The notes beneath the pieces were generated by a model. The model was not told the origin of the DNA, searched no databases, and worked only from the letters and a program-made list of their open reading frames with translations. From positions 57,925 through 121,924 of the forward strand of contig MNCI01022206.1 of assembly GCA_015680685.1 (NCBI GenBank): DNA of 64,000 bases. Direction: 5' to 3'. Below are positions 1 through 12,010 of this stretch, one piece after another. The DNA is from Gnetum montanum (lineage: Eukaryota > Streptophyta > Gnetopsida > Gnetales > Gnetaceae). The translations under genes were made by a program, and so were the position numbers. How positions within the stretch are numbered: position 1 is the first letter of the stretch; each line of letters opens with the position of its first letter.

Positions 1-1260
1 AAAAATTATAAAATATAAAATTATAAATATTTTCTCTTTCTTTGATTATGAAAACATGAATTTCTTATAGATTATATGTATCTCAACATCTTTTATATTT
101 ATTGAACACAATGACATATATGAGTGTTTTTAGTAATTCATTTAACATCATATTTGAAGTTAATGATTGGATTGTACTACATTTCATATGATATAATTCC
201 ATTGGTCATAGTTAATAAAAATCTTATCATTAGCACCATTGCTAAGAAAGATGTTAGTGAATTATCTAGAAATACTTATACATTCTTAGTTTAACATTTG
301 TTAAATTATGCCATGTATTTCCTTAGGCGTTATGTGTAGGTTACTATCATAAGAAAAATGGTGGAGAATAGTAAAATCCCACCAAGGATCTATAGAAAAG
401 AAAATATAGAAAAGTGAAGGAGGATCCAAGTTTCATTAAAATATTATAATGATTCTTCTTTATCAGCAGTTGTCTTAACACATCACTGAGATAAGTAGGA
501 AAGGTGACGTGATGCTTATGAGTAGTTTTCAAAGAAACCAATTGAAGTTTCATAATATGATCTTAAGAAGACCTTGATCAATAGTATCCTAGAAGATAAT
601 TGGGTTTATTAAATGGAATTAGAGCTAGCCTACAATGAATATGAATATCATCAATAACAAGATCTTTGAGATCAATTGATTAAGAAGGAATCACATCATA
701 GCATTCCATTTCACCATTCAAAGGAGGAGAATGATGAAGCTAATAAGAAAGTAAAGAGACCAATTCAACATGAAGGACCATGATTAGGTACAATATATAA
801 AATTATAGCTAGGACCCATGATGTAAACTTGCTATCCAAGTTCTAGCATTTGCACTTATCTAGATCATTTGGTAATAAAGATGCCTCACTATTTGGCTTT
901 GGTGATTATCACAAACTTAATGAATCTATTTACATTTCATGGAATCATATTTGTGATATCTATATTAAATATATCAACAAGACTAATGTTTCAACTTATA
1001 AAGGGCTTACCAATAATAATCCTAGCTAAACATGTTGGCATTTGACAATGCATGCTATCTTCAAGGAACCATTAGAGACTAGTAGAAGTTATGGTTCTTT
1101 TTATTAATCTTAATTAATCATTTAGAAACATGGTACAAATCCTTCCTCTCAAATCAATTTAGTAGTGACTCGATATGATCAAAGTATTCTATGATAAATT
1201 TCATACTTATGCTTATATCTCTATCATTTAGAAAGAGATTTGATGGAGAAAAACCTCTTT
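1..1260. other. AT-rich stretch with no recognised gene
   Basis: I see no domain, LTR terminus or tRNA here. Short readable stretches on the + strand around 610-1130 are broken by stops and match no family I know. They could be the flank or an old internal part of another retroelement cut by the element that starts at 1261. Confidence 0.5.
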
Positions 1261-2126
1261 TGAACTCATTTTCATTCCTATAGGTAGAATATTAAAGGCT
1301 TTAAGAAGCTAAGAATATTTCTTGGTAACATGACTAATGTCTTGCTTGAGTGTGGAGATGGCACATGAGATGTTTCAAATTCCTGGAAGATGCCTTACTA
1401 GAAGAAAAGATGTCTTGACTAAGAAAGAGATTTATCTAAGAAGACATATATAACTAATGTGAGACATCTCTAGGGAGATGTCTTGCTTGGAATAAAGAAA
1501 TCTTGTTTCTAGAGGAGTTATCTTTCCAAGATATGAGATATCTTACCTAAGTCTAGGATTAATAGAGAGACATCTTATCAAGCTTGGAGACATCCTATTT
1601 GGCCATGGAAAGTTTTGAGTTGGTAGTTCCAAGATGGTAAATAATTTGAAAAGATGAGATTAAGATTGGAAATAGCTCAAAATCTCCAAGTTGATCATGG
1701 GAAATATTTTCTTAGGTTTCTTAGTCTTGTAATTCATCAATATTCATTATGTTGCATGTTTGATAGAGTAATGAGTGCATAGGAGATTGCATAAAAGTTG
1801 TATGCATCTTTGTGGTCAATTATGTATGTGATATTGGTTATTGTAGCTCTCAGTGTATGTGTGGATCTCAATCTTGTATGTAAAAGAGATCTAGTTCAAT
1901 TGTACCTTACATTGAGGTTGATCGTGATATGGTTGTAGAGCCTACAATATCATTGAGTATGTGCATGTTGTTGTTTATGAGATTATGGTTCTATTGTAAT
2001 TGTAATCTTATTTTGAGTTAATAAAAGATGACTAGATTTTTTTTATAACAATTGAATTTATCTTGTATAATATCTAGATTTGGTGTGTTTTCAAGGATTA
2101 AAGTAAATCAGATTGATCCTTTTTCA
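1261..2126 (+). repeat. 5' LTR of chromovirus-like element
   Basis: It starts TGAACTCATT and ends TTTTTCA. It aligns along its length with 6794-7594 and in part with 8737-9346. Its first third is packed with the 8-mer AGACATCT and its reverse complement AGATGTCT (about 1380-1590), which can form hairpins. The rest is T/G-rich, as is usual for an R/U5 region. Confidence 0.8.
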
Positions 2127-2145
2127 AGTTATTCGTATTAGAGTG
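2127..2145 (+). other. Primer-binding site, initiator-tRNA-Met type (degenerate)
   Basis: Directly after the 5' LTR a stretch resembling TTCGTATTAGAGTG corresponds to the common plant primer site TGGTATCAGAGC, complementary to the 3' end of initiator tRNA-Met. Several differences are C-to-T or G-to-A changes. Confidence 0.6.
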
Positions 2146-2194
2146 TAGGATTATTGTTATTTAGGATTTGGTTATGGATTTTTGCATCTACTTT

Positions 2195-3480
2195 AGATGG
2201 CTTCTAAGAAGAAAAATGTTCAAGCCCTAAACAAAGATATGGAAAGCATGAAATCTACCTTTTAGTTGATGATTTAATGATTACATGAAATTAGTACTAA
2301 GATAGATAGGAATGTAGGTTCCAAACATTTTCAAACTTGTGGTAATAATGAGCATTCTCATTCAGATAGTTATGAAGAAGTTTCTTAGCCTAGTGAAGGG
2401 GAAATAGATGAGAAGAAAGAACATTTCATCTATAGGAGTGTGAGAATGAAATAGCCTATGATTCTAGAGGGAGGAGATCCAAATTGTCATGTTAAAACTT
2501 TGTCATAGACATCTTCTTCTTCTCATGGCAAGCTTGATGATGAAGATGAAACAAGACTTACTAGAGCATTCAGAAATGTTGCAACATATGCATATGTTGA
2601 GTTAAAGACTTTCAATAGTATATATGGCACCAATGCCTTTGCATGTTGTCTAAAGACACTTAACAAGAATTTTAAGTTAGAAGAGGTACCAAATTAATTG
2701 ATTTTACCAATTACTAAATCCAAATTAGAAAATATGACTTCAACATGGTGGAAAAAAGAGTCCAAAAGTTATGAGAGGAAAAATTAACAATCTATTAGTC
2801 AATAAAATCTAATGAAATATAAGTTGAGATAAAAATTTAAATAATCTCGATAGAGACAAGAAATAATTATGAAGCTAAAATTCCTTAGAAAGGAGGATAA
2901 AGATAAGGAGTTTTACATTAAATTTTGTGAACTATTTTATCAAGCTAAGGTAAATTGAAAGAAATATGAATAGGCTTCAATCTTTCTTGGAGGTCTTAAA
3001 GTGGCATATCAATAGGATTTGTTATTCTCTAAGCTATAAAATCATGATGAAGCTTATGATTTAATACTCAAATTAGAAAAGAAACTTAAATAATTTGTGA
3101 TTAAGTGTAAATAATATTTAAAAGGGTAGTACAAGGGATCCAAGTCAAAATCTAATGACAAAGATAACATCTTTGAAAAGACGAAAGAGAAGGACAATGA
3201 GAAGTGAAAGGATAAGGACTAAGAAAAAGGAGGTAAGAATCAAGGAAAAAACTCATCCAAGATTCAATGCGTCAAATTTGAAGAATAAGGGTAAAAGCAA
3301 TGGAAATACATACTTCACAAGGTAGCCAAGAGCAAGAATGTACAAGCCATAGAGATAGAAGAGGCACCAAGTGAAGCTCTTTAGAGAGGTAATTTTAATG
3401 CTTCCAAAATTGAGGAAACTTTTGAATTGAGTCCTTATGCATTTATTGAAAATGTGAATAGAGGTGATCATCCATTAAGA
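2195..3480 (+). pseudogene. Degenerate gag of chromovirus-like element
   Basis: An ATG at 2195 opens a frame beginning MASKKKNVQALNKD with a TAG 22 codons later. The frame continues with charged, Ser/Glu-rich stretches and a region near 2560-2760 with aromatic residues, like a capsid. Lysine-rich sequence follows at 3120-3300. No intact zinc knuckle was found. It would be the capsid/nucleocapsid precursor. Its position just after the primer site and before the protease supports the call. Many stops make it non-functional. Confidence 0.55.
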
Positions 3481-3524
3481 AACTTTCTGTTTCACATGGG
3501 GGTAGATATTTTGTTAATAGTAAA

Positions 3525-3830
3525 TGGATTCATATTTTAATTGATGAAGGATCCAAGAAAATGTTATTGCATCTAGGGTGGTTGCTAGATTGGGGTTAGT
3601 AACAAGTCCTTATCTTAGACCCTACAAGGTACGTTTGCTATCATGAGACTTCTGTCAAGAGGTGAGAGAGAAATGTGTCTTGAAACTTAAAATTTAAATT
3701 TATCATGATGTTGTGAAATGTGATGTACTAACAATTAATTATACTAATGTAATTCTTATAATGCCTTGGAATTTTGATAATGGTACTCAATTTGATGAAG
3801 TATGAAATGTGTGAAGCATAGCAAGAATAA
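3525..3830 (+). pseudogene. Degenerate retropepsin (aspartic protease) of chromovirus-like element
   Basis: The frame reads ILIDEGSKK around 3535-3560, where the family has I-D-G/S-G-S, so the active-site region is altered (Glu-Gly-Ser). After a frameshift come a VVARLGL-like helix and a downstream MPWNFD segment, where the family has a GRPW-type motif. It lies between gag and reverse transcriptase, as in Ty3 elements. It is inactive. Confidence 0.55.
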
Positions 3831-4189
3831 ATGAAATTCATGAGTTGATACCTATGATAGCTAAATAAGAAAGGTAGTAAAGTTCACTTAATGCTACCTT
3901 AATTATTCTTGGGGAGAGTAAATATATTAAGGAATGTGATGAGGATAGTTTTGGTTTTATGATTGTATCAATTATTGCTTCTAACCATGATGTTATGAAA
4001 GTTTCTAATAGATGTGCTAGGATTGAAGTAGTAATTTCCAAAGATTTTCAAAGGGAAATTGGATGAATTTTTACTAATGATGAACATTTAGCATGAAATT
4101 GACTTCATCCTTGATGCTACATTCCACATGAAAGAGCATACAAAATTACATCAAATTAGTAGGATGAATTACAAAGGCAAGTTGAGAAG

Positions 4190-5330
4190 TTACTTAAAAA
4201 TGGCTTTGTGATGGAATCCATTTCACCTTATGTAGTTCTGAAAGTATTTATGCCAAAAATTAATAGTGAATAATGGATAATTTGCATCAATTCTAGCGTT
4301 TTTCACATGATAATGATGAGGTACATGTGTCCTATTAAGGATGGATGATATCCTTGATGTACTTATCATGTAGGGGTTCTCAAAAAAATTAATTTCAAGT
4401 GTAGATATCATTAAATTTAGATAAGGATTAGTGATAATTGAAAGATAACTTTAAAGACACTAGATGGACTTTTAAGTGATTAATAATTTCATTTGGGCTC
4501 ATGAATGCACATGCTACATTCATGAGGCTGTTCCATGATGTTCTTAAGAAATTGATTGCTAAGTGTTGTATTATCTTCTTTGATGATATTTTGGTATATA
4601 CCTCTAATGAGGAGCACTTGAATCACTTGAGAAGAGTGTTTATTAAGTTGGAGAAGGAAAATTTGATGATAAATGTGAAGAAGACTCACTTCGTCAAAAG
4701 TAAGATCACATATTTACAACATGTGATTTCTAAAAATCAAATTTTGATGAAAGATACCAAGGTAGGAGCTATTAGAAATTGGTCAACTTCTAGAAATTTT
4801 AGGGAGGTAAGATCATTTGTAGGTTTAGTAAGCTTTTTGAGAGGGTACATAAAATATTTTAGTGGTATTTCATGGCCTATGTTTGCATTTCTTAAGAAGA
4901 ATCAAGGTTTCAGGTGGACTAATGAGACCCAAAGGAGCTTTAACTTGTTGAAGGAAAAAATAATTGGTAAACAAGTGCCTACAATACCATATTTCTGGAA
5001 GCTTTTATAGGTGGAGGTGGATGCCAAGTTGACTTGCCATTGGAGGGATTATTTTCAAAAGAAGGTAAACCTTTTACTTTATTTTTATAGAATCTAAATG
5101 AGTCAAGGTAGAAATATAGTATATATGAAAATGAATTGTATACTATTCATTAAGCAATCAAGCATTGGAGGCATTACTTGTTGTCTAAGGAATTTACTTT
5201 GATGACTAAACATAAATAAATTTAATTTTTTAATTCCTAATATAAGTTGAGTACTAAATACATGAAGTGGATGGCACAATTGTAGTCATTGATACATTAT
5301 CTAGGGTGCATGTGGTGAATTTTAGTGTAC
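4190..5330 (+). pseudogene. Degenerate reverse transcriptase-RNase H (Ty3 type)
   Basis: Fingers/palm sequence appears near 4210-4350 with stops. The clearest part is an open frame of 169 codons at 4501-5010. It starts with NAHATFMRLFHDVL and carries the catalytic box as CIIFFDDILVY (residues about 22-32), so both aspartates survive. It continues through the thumb (NFREVRSFVGLVSFLRGYIK). From 5010 to about 5215 a frame-shifted RNase H with a KHWRHYLLS-like motif is readable. The enzyme copied element RNA into DNA. Frameshifts and stops upstream and downstream show it is dead. Confidence 0.85.
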
Positions 5331-5449
5331 CTCATGTGGAAGGTATGAATGATATTTATAATTTATATGAACATGATTAAGGTTTAGGTAGGTTAGAGAA
5401 GCCTCAAGGAACCATTGTTAAGCAAGATAGACTAATGGAGGGACTATCA

Positions 5450-6590
5450 TATTCAAGATGAACTATTATTTAAGAACAGAAATGGATGTATTCCTAATTA
5501 TGATTTTAGAAGAAACCTTTTGTGAAAAGAATCATCGTGACATGGCAAGTAACATGGAAAAAGATAAGACATTGGAGCTTATGGATAGATACTATTTTTG
5601 GCCTAGAATGGTCTTTGAAGTCTTTAAATTTATGAGGGAGTATTTGATATATAAAAAATTCAAGGAAGATAAAGGAGTGAATTGACATTATATTCCTATG
5701 TTTATTCCTAAGGGTCTATGAAAGAGTGTATCAATGGGCTTTATGAGTGACATTCCAAAGTCCAAAAGTAGAAACAATGCTATCTTTGTTATGATGGATA
5801 GATTCTCCAAGATGGCATACTTCATGATGTATAAAAAATGTGAGTGATACATCTCACATTGTAAATTTATTTTTCCAGCATGTTGTGAAGTTGCATAGAA
5901 TCCCTTTGAATATTATTAGTAAGAGAAACTCCAAGTTAAATTTTTCGAGTGCATGTCTTTCAAAATCTAATGGACAAACTGAAGTGGTTAATAAATCTTT
6001 GCTAAATATTTTGAGGTGTTTGTATGATAGAAAACCTAATAGGTAGGAGAATTTGTTGTGTTATGCTAAATTTCATACAATAATGCTTTTCATGTTACTA
6101 TTGTTAAAATCCCATTTGTAGTTAATTATGGTTTTTATCCAAGTTGGTGGATAATGTTTGAAGCTTTAATGAAGAAGCTTAATCAAGTGCTCATTTTATG
6201 CAAGAGATAAAGAATCTTCATGGTTAAGTGAAGAAAAATCTAGAGATGAAGGCTAAAGGAAGATACCTTAAGAGGAATAAGAAAAATAGGAAACCAAAAT
6301 TTGATGTTGGTAATCTTTTTTGGGTGAATTTGAAGAAGAATAAGTTGAGAGATATGCATTTCTCAAAATTAAAAGCTAAGAAGATGGGTTTCTTTAGGAT
6401 AAAAGAAAAAATTAATGATAATGCTTTTGAAATTAAATTATCAAAAAATGTAGGTATGTCTTTTGATTTAAATTTTGTAGATCTTATGCATTACCATGGA
6501 TTGGTAGATGGTATAACCTTATCAGGTAACATTGCTGAGTTGAAGGAAGCTATTAAAAAGTCCAACCCTTCACAATAGAGGAGGGCAACT
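5450..6590 (+). pseudogene. Degenerate integrase of chromovirus-like element
   Basis: The N-terminal part at 5500-5690 reads MDRYYFWPRMVFEVFKFM, the segment that precedes the second Cys pair of the HHCC zinc domain. The core appears in two frames at 5740-6050, with the SNGQTEVVNKSL motif carrying the catalytic Glu. The C-terminal part at 6228-6578 reads KFDVGNLFWVNLKKNKLRD and then FDLNFVDLMHYHG, the usual tail of plant Ty3 integrases. No clear chromodomain remains. Confidence 0.8.
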
Positions 6591-6593
6591 ATT

Positions 6594-6793
6594 CTCAAGA
6601 AGAGAGAAGATTCCAATACTTGTGGATTGAAGAGGTATGAGTACTTGATACATTGGGAGGATTAAACTTTTGATGATACTGTAAGGATCCATAAGACCAA
6701 ACTTGTTAAACGAGGGATCACTTCTACCTCTACTTTCTCACTCACTTGAGTTTACTTTTTGATGGGTGGGAGATCTAGTATAGGGACATTTTT
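6594..6793 (+). other. 3' untranslated end and polypurine tract
   Basis: Between the integrase tail and the 3' LTR there is about 200 bp of non-coding sequence ending in a purine-rich stretch (GGGTGGGAGATC, then TATAGGGAC) just before 6794. This is where the plus-strand primer of an LTR element lies. Confidence 0.45.
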
Positions 6794-7594
6794 TTAACCC
6801 CCTTTTCATCCTTATAGGTAGACAATTAAAGATTTTTAAAAGCTGGGAAGACATCTTAGTAATTTACAAGACATCTTGTGCAAGTGTAGAGATGACATAG
6901 AAGATCTTCCAAGTACTTGGGAGATGTCTTTCTGGGAGAGAGGACATCTTGGCCAAGAAAGAGACATCACTAATAAGAGATGTCAATAGAAAGATGTCTT
7001 TCTTGGGGGGAAGATATCTTTTCATCAAAGGAGATATCTTGCCAAGATAGAATACATATTTCTTGAGTTTAGGATTGACAAAGAGACATCTTATTAAGCT
7101 TGAATATGTCTTTTTCAGCCATGAAAAGCTCTAATTTGGTGATCCAAGATGGGAAATAACTAGGAAAGATGAGATCAAAATTGGAAATAGCTAAGAAACT
7201 CCAAGTTGTAATGAGTAAGGCTTACCTAGATTTCTTGGTCTTGTAATTTATAAATACTAATTATGGTACCTATTTTGTAGAGTAGTGAGTGCAAAAGAGA
7301 TTGCATGAGAGTTGTGTGCATCTATGTGGTTAGTTGTGTGTGAGATATTGGCTAATGTAGTTTGATTATATCTTACATTGAGGTTGATTGTGATATGATT
7401 GTAGAGCATCATGCTCTACAATATTATTGCATGTGTGAGTGGTGTTTTTTGTGATTCTACTATATTTGTAATTTCTTTTTAGTTAATAAAAGATAAATTA
7501 TTTTCTTATTTTCTACAAATTGAATTTGTCTTGCATAATATCTAAATTTAGGATATTTTGAAGGATTAAAGAAAATTGAAGTGATCCTAATCCA
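6794..7594 (+). repeat. 3' LTR of chromovirus-like element
   Basis: It aligns with 1261-2126, including the AGACATCT/AGATGTCT block (about 6850-7060), the TTGTAATTTAT segment and the closing GTGATCCTAATCCA. Point differences and indels along the alignment indicate an old insertion. Confidence 0.8.
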
Positions 7595-8736
7595 AGATGG
7601 TTGGATGATGACAAGGAGCCTAAGAATCCTTGAATATTACAATGGAAAGATAAATGAAAACTATTTATCATTGTCCAAATTATATTTTAATTTAAAGAGA
7701 ATAATTGATACATATCATAGAAGGTCTCAACAAGAGACAAGCAAGCATGTAGACATGTACATGGTGTGATACACAAAAGACTTATGACCAAAATCAAAGT
7801 GCTCTTGACCACCATTGCAAGAATGGAAAGTGAATGGTGAAAGTAATAATCAGACAAGGAGTATAATCATGATCCTACAAGATGGAGGGAGGTAAAAAAT
7901 ATCAAAGTTATAGTTAAAATTCCCATTGTAGTTAAGACCTTGGTACAACATCAAGTTTGAATCAAGAAGACCTTGATGTTCTTGGCTCACAATGTGAACT
8001 ATGTTTAGGACATAATGAATAAGAAGATCACTACCATCCTCAAGGACATTAAGAGCAAGATGGCTAAGGTTTTAGTTAAAGCTCTTGTACCACCTAAAAA
8101 TAAAATGAAACATGAAGATAATGGTAAGGACAAGCTCTCATATTTTAAAAGAACTAAAGAAGATCTAGATGAGGCTTCTTCATCCTTAAAGGATAAGGAT
8201 TCTTGTAACTACTACACATAACCTCATGACTCATAATGTTTCCCAGTCATGGCTCACATGATTGGAAAAATGAGATGAGCTGGGTTGCCTTTAAATCCTA
8301 AATTGAGCAAGAGGAAAATAATGATAAATCCTTACCCTAGTAAATCATATTATTCTAGAAGTGCATATCTCTAGCCCATGTAGTAGTACCAATAATGGTA
8401 AACTCCAAATCCTTAGAATGCTTCTTTGTGGAATGTTCTTACTTTGATGCAATAATAGATGACACTTTCCACCAATCCCTATTTTTAGGGGGCTAAGGTA
8501 GGTACCTATCAAATGCCTTAGATGAGTCCTCAATAGTATGTTTCTACTTCAATTTTCCATATCTAGCAAGATTCTTAATAACAACAATCTCAATCTCTTC
8601 TTCTTATTGGCCCCATGAAGGGTGGGATTCCTAGTTAACTGCAACCAAGGTAAGCCAAATTCTTTAATCCTACTATGCTAATTCTACTTTCATGTATGCT
8701 ATTGGGAAATACTAACCACATGTAGATTTGGTTGCT
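7595..8736 (+). pseudogene. Gag-like retroelement scrap between two related LTRs
   Basis: Short open stretches (7581-7769 and 8015-8221) are Lys/Asp-rich. The second ends in a CNYYT..HDS..C pattern that may be a broken zinc knuckle with its second Cys changed to Tyr. The stretch sits between LTR copies 6794-7594 and 8737-9346, suggesting a second, mostly deleted element sharing an LTR (LTR-interior-LTR-interior-LTR). The assignment is weak. Confidence 0.35.
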
Positions 8737-9346
8737 AAGGTAAGTAAAAGACATCTTTCTTGGAAAAAAGATGTCTCACTAGACAGAATGACATTCATCC
8801 AACATATTTCATATTGCAAAAAGATGTCTTTTCAAGGATCCAGGATGTCTTATTCATGGTGGAAACATCCCAAAGTGATTTTTTCAAGATGCAGATTAGC
8901 TCAAGATCTTTGATTTTGATTTGGAAAAGTATTTTATAACATGTTAGCTTTGTGGTTATTAAATATTGGTCTTTCCCATGTTTTTTAGGAATAGAGAATT
9001 GAATGAGATATTGTATGTTTAATCATGTGTGTGGTATTAGCCATGTATCTTTATATTTGCATCTCAGTTCTATGTGTACGAGAAAGAGATCTAGATAAAT
9101 TACACCTAGTATTGAGGTCATTCATGTATGTGATTATAGAGCCTCATGCTTTGCAAGATCGTTAAGTGTGTGAGTGTTTTGATATGATGTTCCACACATT
9201 TATGAATCCACTATATTTATAATCTTCCTCTAGCATTAATAGAATATAACTAGTTTTCTTATTTTCTAGTAATTAATTTTTGTTACATAAATTCTAGATT
9301 TAGTATATTTCAAGGGATTAAAGCGAACTAGAGTGATCCTACTCGA
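8737..9346 (+). repeat. Third, truncated copy of the 1261/6794 LTR family
   Basis: From about 8930 it matches the R/U5 part of both other LTRs, including AGAGATCTAGAT, ATTGAGGTC and the closing GTGATCCTACTCGA. Its 5' part carries AGACATCT motifs, with a hairpin-forming pair at 8742-8770. It could be a solo LTR or the outer LTR of a deleted element. Confidence 0.65.
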
Positions 9347-9689
9347 GATGATTATCCAAAAGATTGAACTTGGAAAGGTAGTTTTCAAATAGAAAAAAAT
9401 ATTTACCTAGTTCCATGTTGAAGTCATGAGAATTAAATCCTTTATCTATTAGTACTACATATATATGGACTTAAGCTTAGACATCAATAGATATTGCAAT
9501 GAATACTTAACCCTCATATACCATATGTGGTGAAAAATGAGATCATCCATCTTTTGTGGGATGGTTTCATTGCATCCATTTCTAAAAGGGAAATAAATAG
9601 AGAGATTTTATTAAGTATAGGTTGCTTAATGCTACTGCATTCAAGGATCACTTTTCATTACCATTTTTAAACCAAGTCCTGAACAACTT

Positions 9690-10580
9690 CTCTAGTTAAG
9701 AGTACTACAACGTTCTTGATGAGTACTCTAATTATAATCAAATCAACATCATGCAAGAGTATTAGGCTAAAACTACATTCATCTATTTATGGGGAAGCTT
9801 TATCTTCAAGTTTATGCTCTTTGGATTATGCAATGTACCAACCATATTTTAATGATTTATGATATCTATGTGAAAGTCTTTATGGATGAAATTTTTACAT
9901 GTGAAAAAATATTTAAGGAATCATTGGACCGACTTGAAGCTATTCAACATCATTGTTGTTAGATGAAATTAAGGAGAAACTAGAAGAAAAGCCAACTAAT
10001 GATGACTAAGGACATTATCCTTGGCCACAAATTCTTTAAGATGGAAATTGATGTTGACCTTGAAAAGATCTGCATCATCAAAAATATGATATAGATCCCT
10101 ATGAAGTTAAAGACGTGATCTTTCCTTAGCCGTATAGGATATTATTGTAGATTTCTTAAAGAAAATAGTAATATAAATTTTAGTATTGCAAATTCCTAAC
10201 TAGACTTAACCATTTCCATAATGACAAATGCTTCTAAACTTTGTATTGAGTATAGTCTTAATATAATTTAATGAGAAAAAGAGGCTCTACGACATTTACT
10301 ATGGTAGTAGGAGAAAATTGGGACCATAGTTTAATTACAACACTACCAAAAAGGATCTTATGGTCATCATATTTGGACTCTAAAAATTTAGGAATTATGT
10401 TCTAGAATGTAAGATCTTCAATCATACTAATTTTATCATTATCTGGTTCATCATAAATAAACTGGATATTAGTTCATGATTGATCCAATGGTTGTTTCTT
10501 TTGTAGGAATGCAATCTACATATGATCAATCAAAAAGGAGTTAAGAACATGATGGTAGATCATCTGTCAAGGTTGTGAAT
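9690..10580 (+). pseudogene. Degenerate reverse transcriptase-RNase H
   Basis: Around 9710-9850 the sequence reads LDEYSNYNQINIMQ and then LFGLCNVPTIF, the palm and the conserved F-G-L-C-N-A-P motif. The catalytic box reads VFMDEI (about 9875), so the second catalytic Asp is replaced by Glu. RNase H wording follows at 10340-10575 (TTKKDLMVIIFGL, ending MMVDHLSRL). Stops interrupt every part. Confidence 0.75.
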
Positions 10581-10839
10581 TAGTAAGAAATGGAAGGTTG
10601 TGTTTCTTAATGACTTTTCTAATGATATCATTTGTAAATCCATCTTCAATAGTAGGTAGGGACATGATTATCCATGGTACACTAATACTCTTAATTACTA
10701 GGTGGTCTAGAAGACTCCTTTTGGATGGAATAAATGAAAGATCTAGCAATTCCAAGACTACGTAAATCTTTGGTTGTCAAAAAGCATCTTTAAAAAATAT
10801 GTTCTAATGATCTCATAAGGTAGTGTATTCTTGCAAAGA

Positions 10840-11790
10840 GTTAAGAAATCATCTTAGCTCATGCATGCCATGGGGTGTATAATGGACACTATGTAGAGAG
10901 GAGAATTGCACCAAAGTTACTACTCATAAGATATTTTTTTCCCATCATGTTTTATCATGTTCAGCAATTTATATGCTACTTTAGTAAGTACTAATGTGAG
11001 GGAGGTATGTCATCGTGTATGGAGGAACCTCAATAGTGGATCTAACTACTTGAACTCTTCAATATGTGGGGAATCAACTTTGTTGGTTCCATTTCTTCAA
11101 CCTTCAATAAATAATCATACATTAGTGTATGCATGGACTATTACATGAAGTGTGTGAAAGTAACTATTATTAAAGATTATATATCATCTATCGTAATAAG
11201 CTTCCTTTGCAAACATGTACTTCATATGTTTGGTATTTCTAGGATCTTGATCTTTAATAATGATACATATTTTACTTGTACTTTTTTAAAGAATTTATTA
11301 AACTATTATGGAATAAATTACAAATTAACTTCCTCCTATCACCTATAGATCAATGAACAAGTAGAGGTCACTAATCATGATAATGTTAGAATAACTAGAA
11401 AAATGGTTAACATACATAGAAGAGACTTGGTTAGTAAGATTAATGATCCTCTTTGCATCTATCAAAAGCCATGAAAGAATCCTATTGGTTGCACACCATT
11501 TGAGTTGATGTATAGATAGGTTCTACGATAACAAATTGATCTTGAAATGACAACCTTGTGTAGTGTGGATAATTTTGATATGAAATTGGATTTTGTGCAA
11601 AAAGAGAGGTTAATTAATCTTATCCTTCTTAATGAGAATTATAAAATTTCCTTAATATGTAATGAATTAGAACATTCTTACATTAAGAATCACCATAATT
11701 TATTAATAAGGGAATTTAATTTTAGATCTAGCAAAAAGATCTTCTATTTCAATCTATCATACTTATCTAATTTGAAAAATATATAATTTT
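10840..11790 (+). pseudogene. Degenerate integrase
   Basis: The zinc region reads AHACHGVYNGHYVERRIAPK at about 10858-10920. The core runs 11050-11530, with INFV near 11070, LIFNNDTYF near 11250 (Asp replaced by Asn at the second catalytic position) and EQVEVTNHDN near 11355 (the Glu motif). The tail is open at 11547-11786 and resembles the ELEHSYIKNHHNLLIREFNF segment of Athila/Tat elements. It is inactive. Confidence 0.75.
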
Positions 11791-12010
11791 ATTGGAAAGC
11801 AAATTACATCATCTATACCAATTAGTAGGCTAGCACTATGTACATATATCACCCTTATGAGCTAGATAAAAATTTCCTAGTGGACAAAAAATACTTAAAA
11901 AATTACAAAGAATATCATTCACATTTAAGAGTATCTAATGATCAATCTCATATTTTTTGCTTACACATTTAATAGGTGATATTCATGAATTAGTTGTTGA
12001 GGAGGAATCC

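Larger units (their letters stand above)
1261..7594 (+). mobile_element. Ty3/gypsy chromovirus-like LTR retrotransposon relic
   Basis: Two diverged long terminal repeats (1261-2126 and 6794-7594) bracket a 4.7 kb interior that reads, in order on the + strand, gag, aspartic protease, reverse transcriptase, RNase H and integrase. That order with integrase last defines Ty3/gypsy. Protease context and reverse-transcriptase wording resemble plant chromoviruses, but no chromodomain could be confirmed. Every gene is broken by stops and frameshifts. The flanks tcttt (left) and agatg (right) do not match, so no target-site duplication is visible. The element is old and cannot be autonomous. Confidence 0.8.
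9347..12010 (+). mobile_element. Second Ty3/gypsy relic (Athila/Tat-like pol)
   Basis: On the + strand, reverse transcriptase, RNase H, HHCC domain, integrase core and integrase tail follow in the Ty3 order, without recognisable LTRs, gag or protease. Integrase wording (WGINF, then SSYHL and NEQVEVTNHDN) is close to that of the 42269-55548 element, so both probably belong to the same broad lineage. The 5' part is deleted: the reverse transcriptase begins only about 350 bp after the LTR copy at 8737-9346. Confidence 0.75.
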
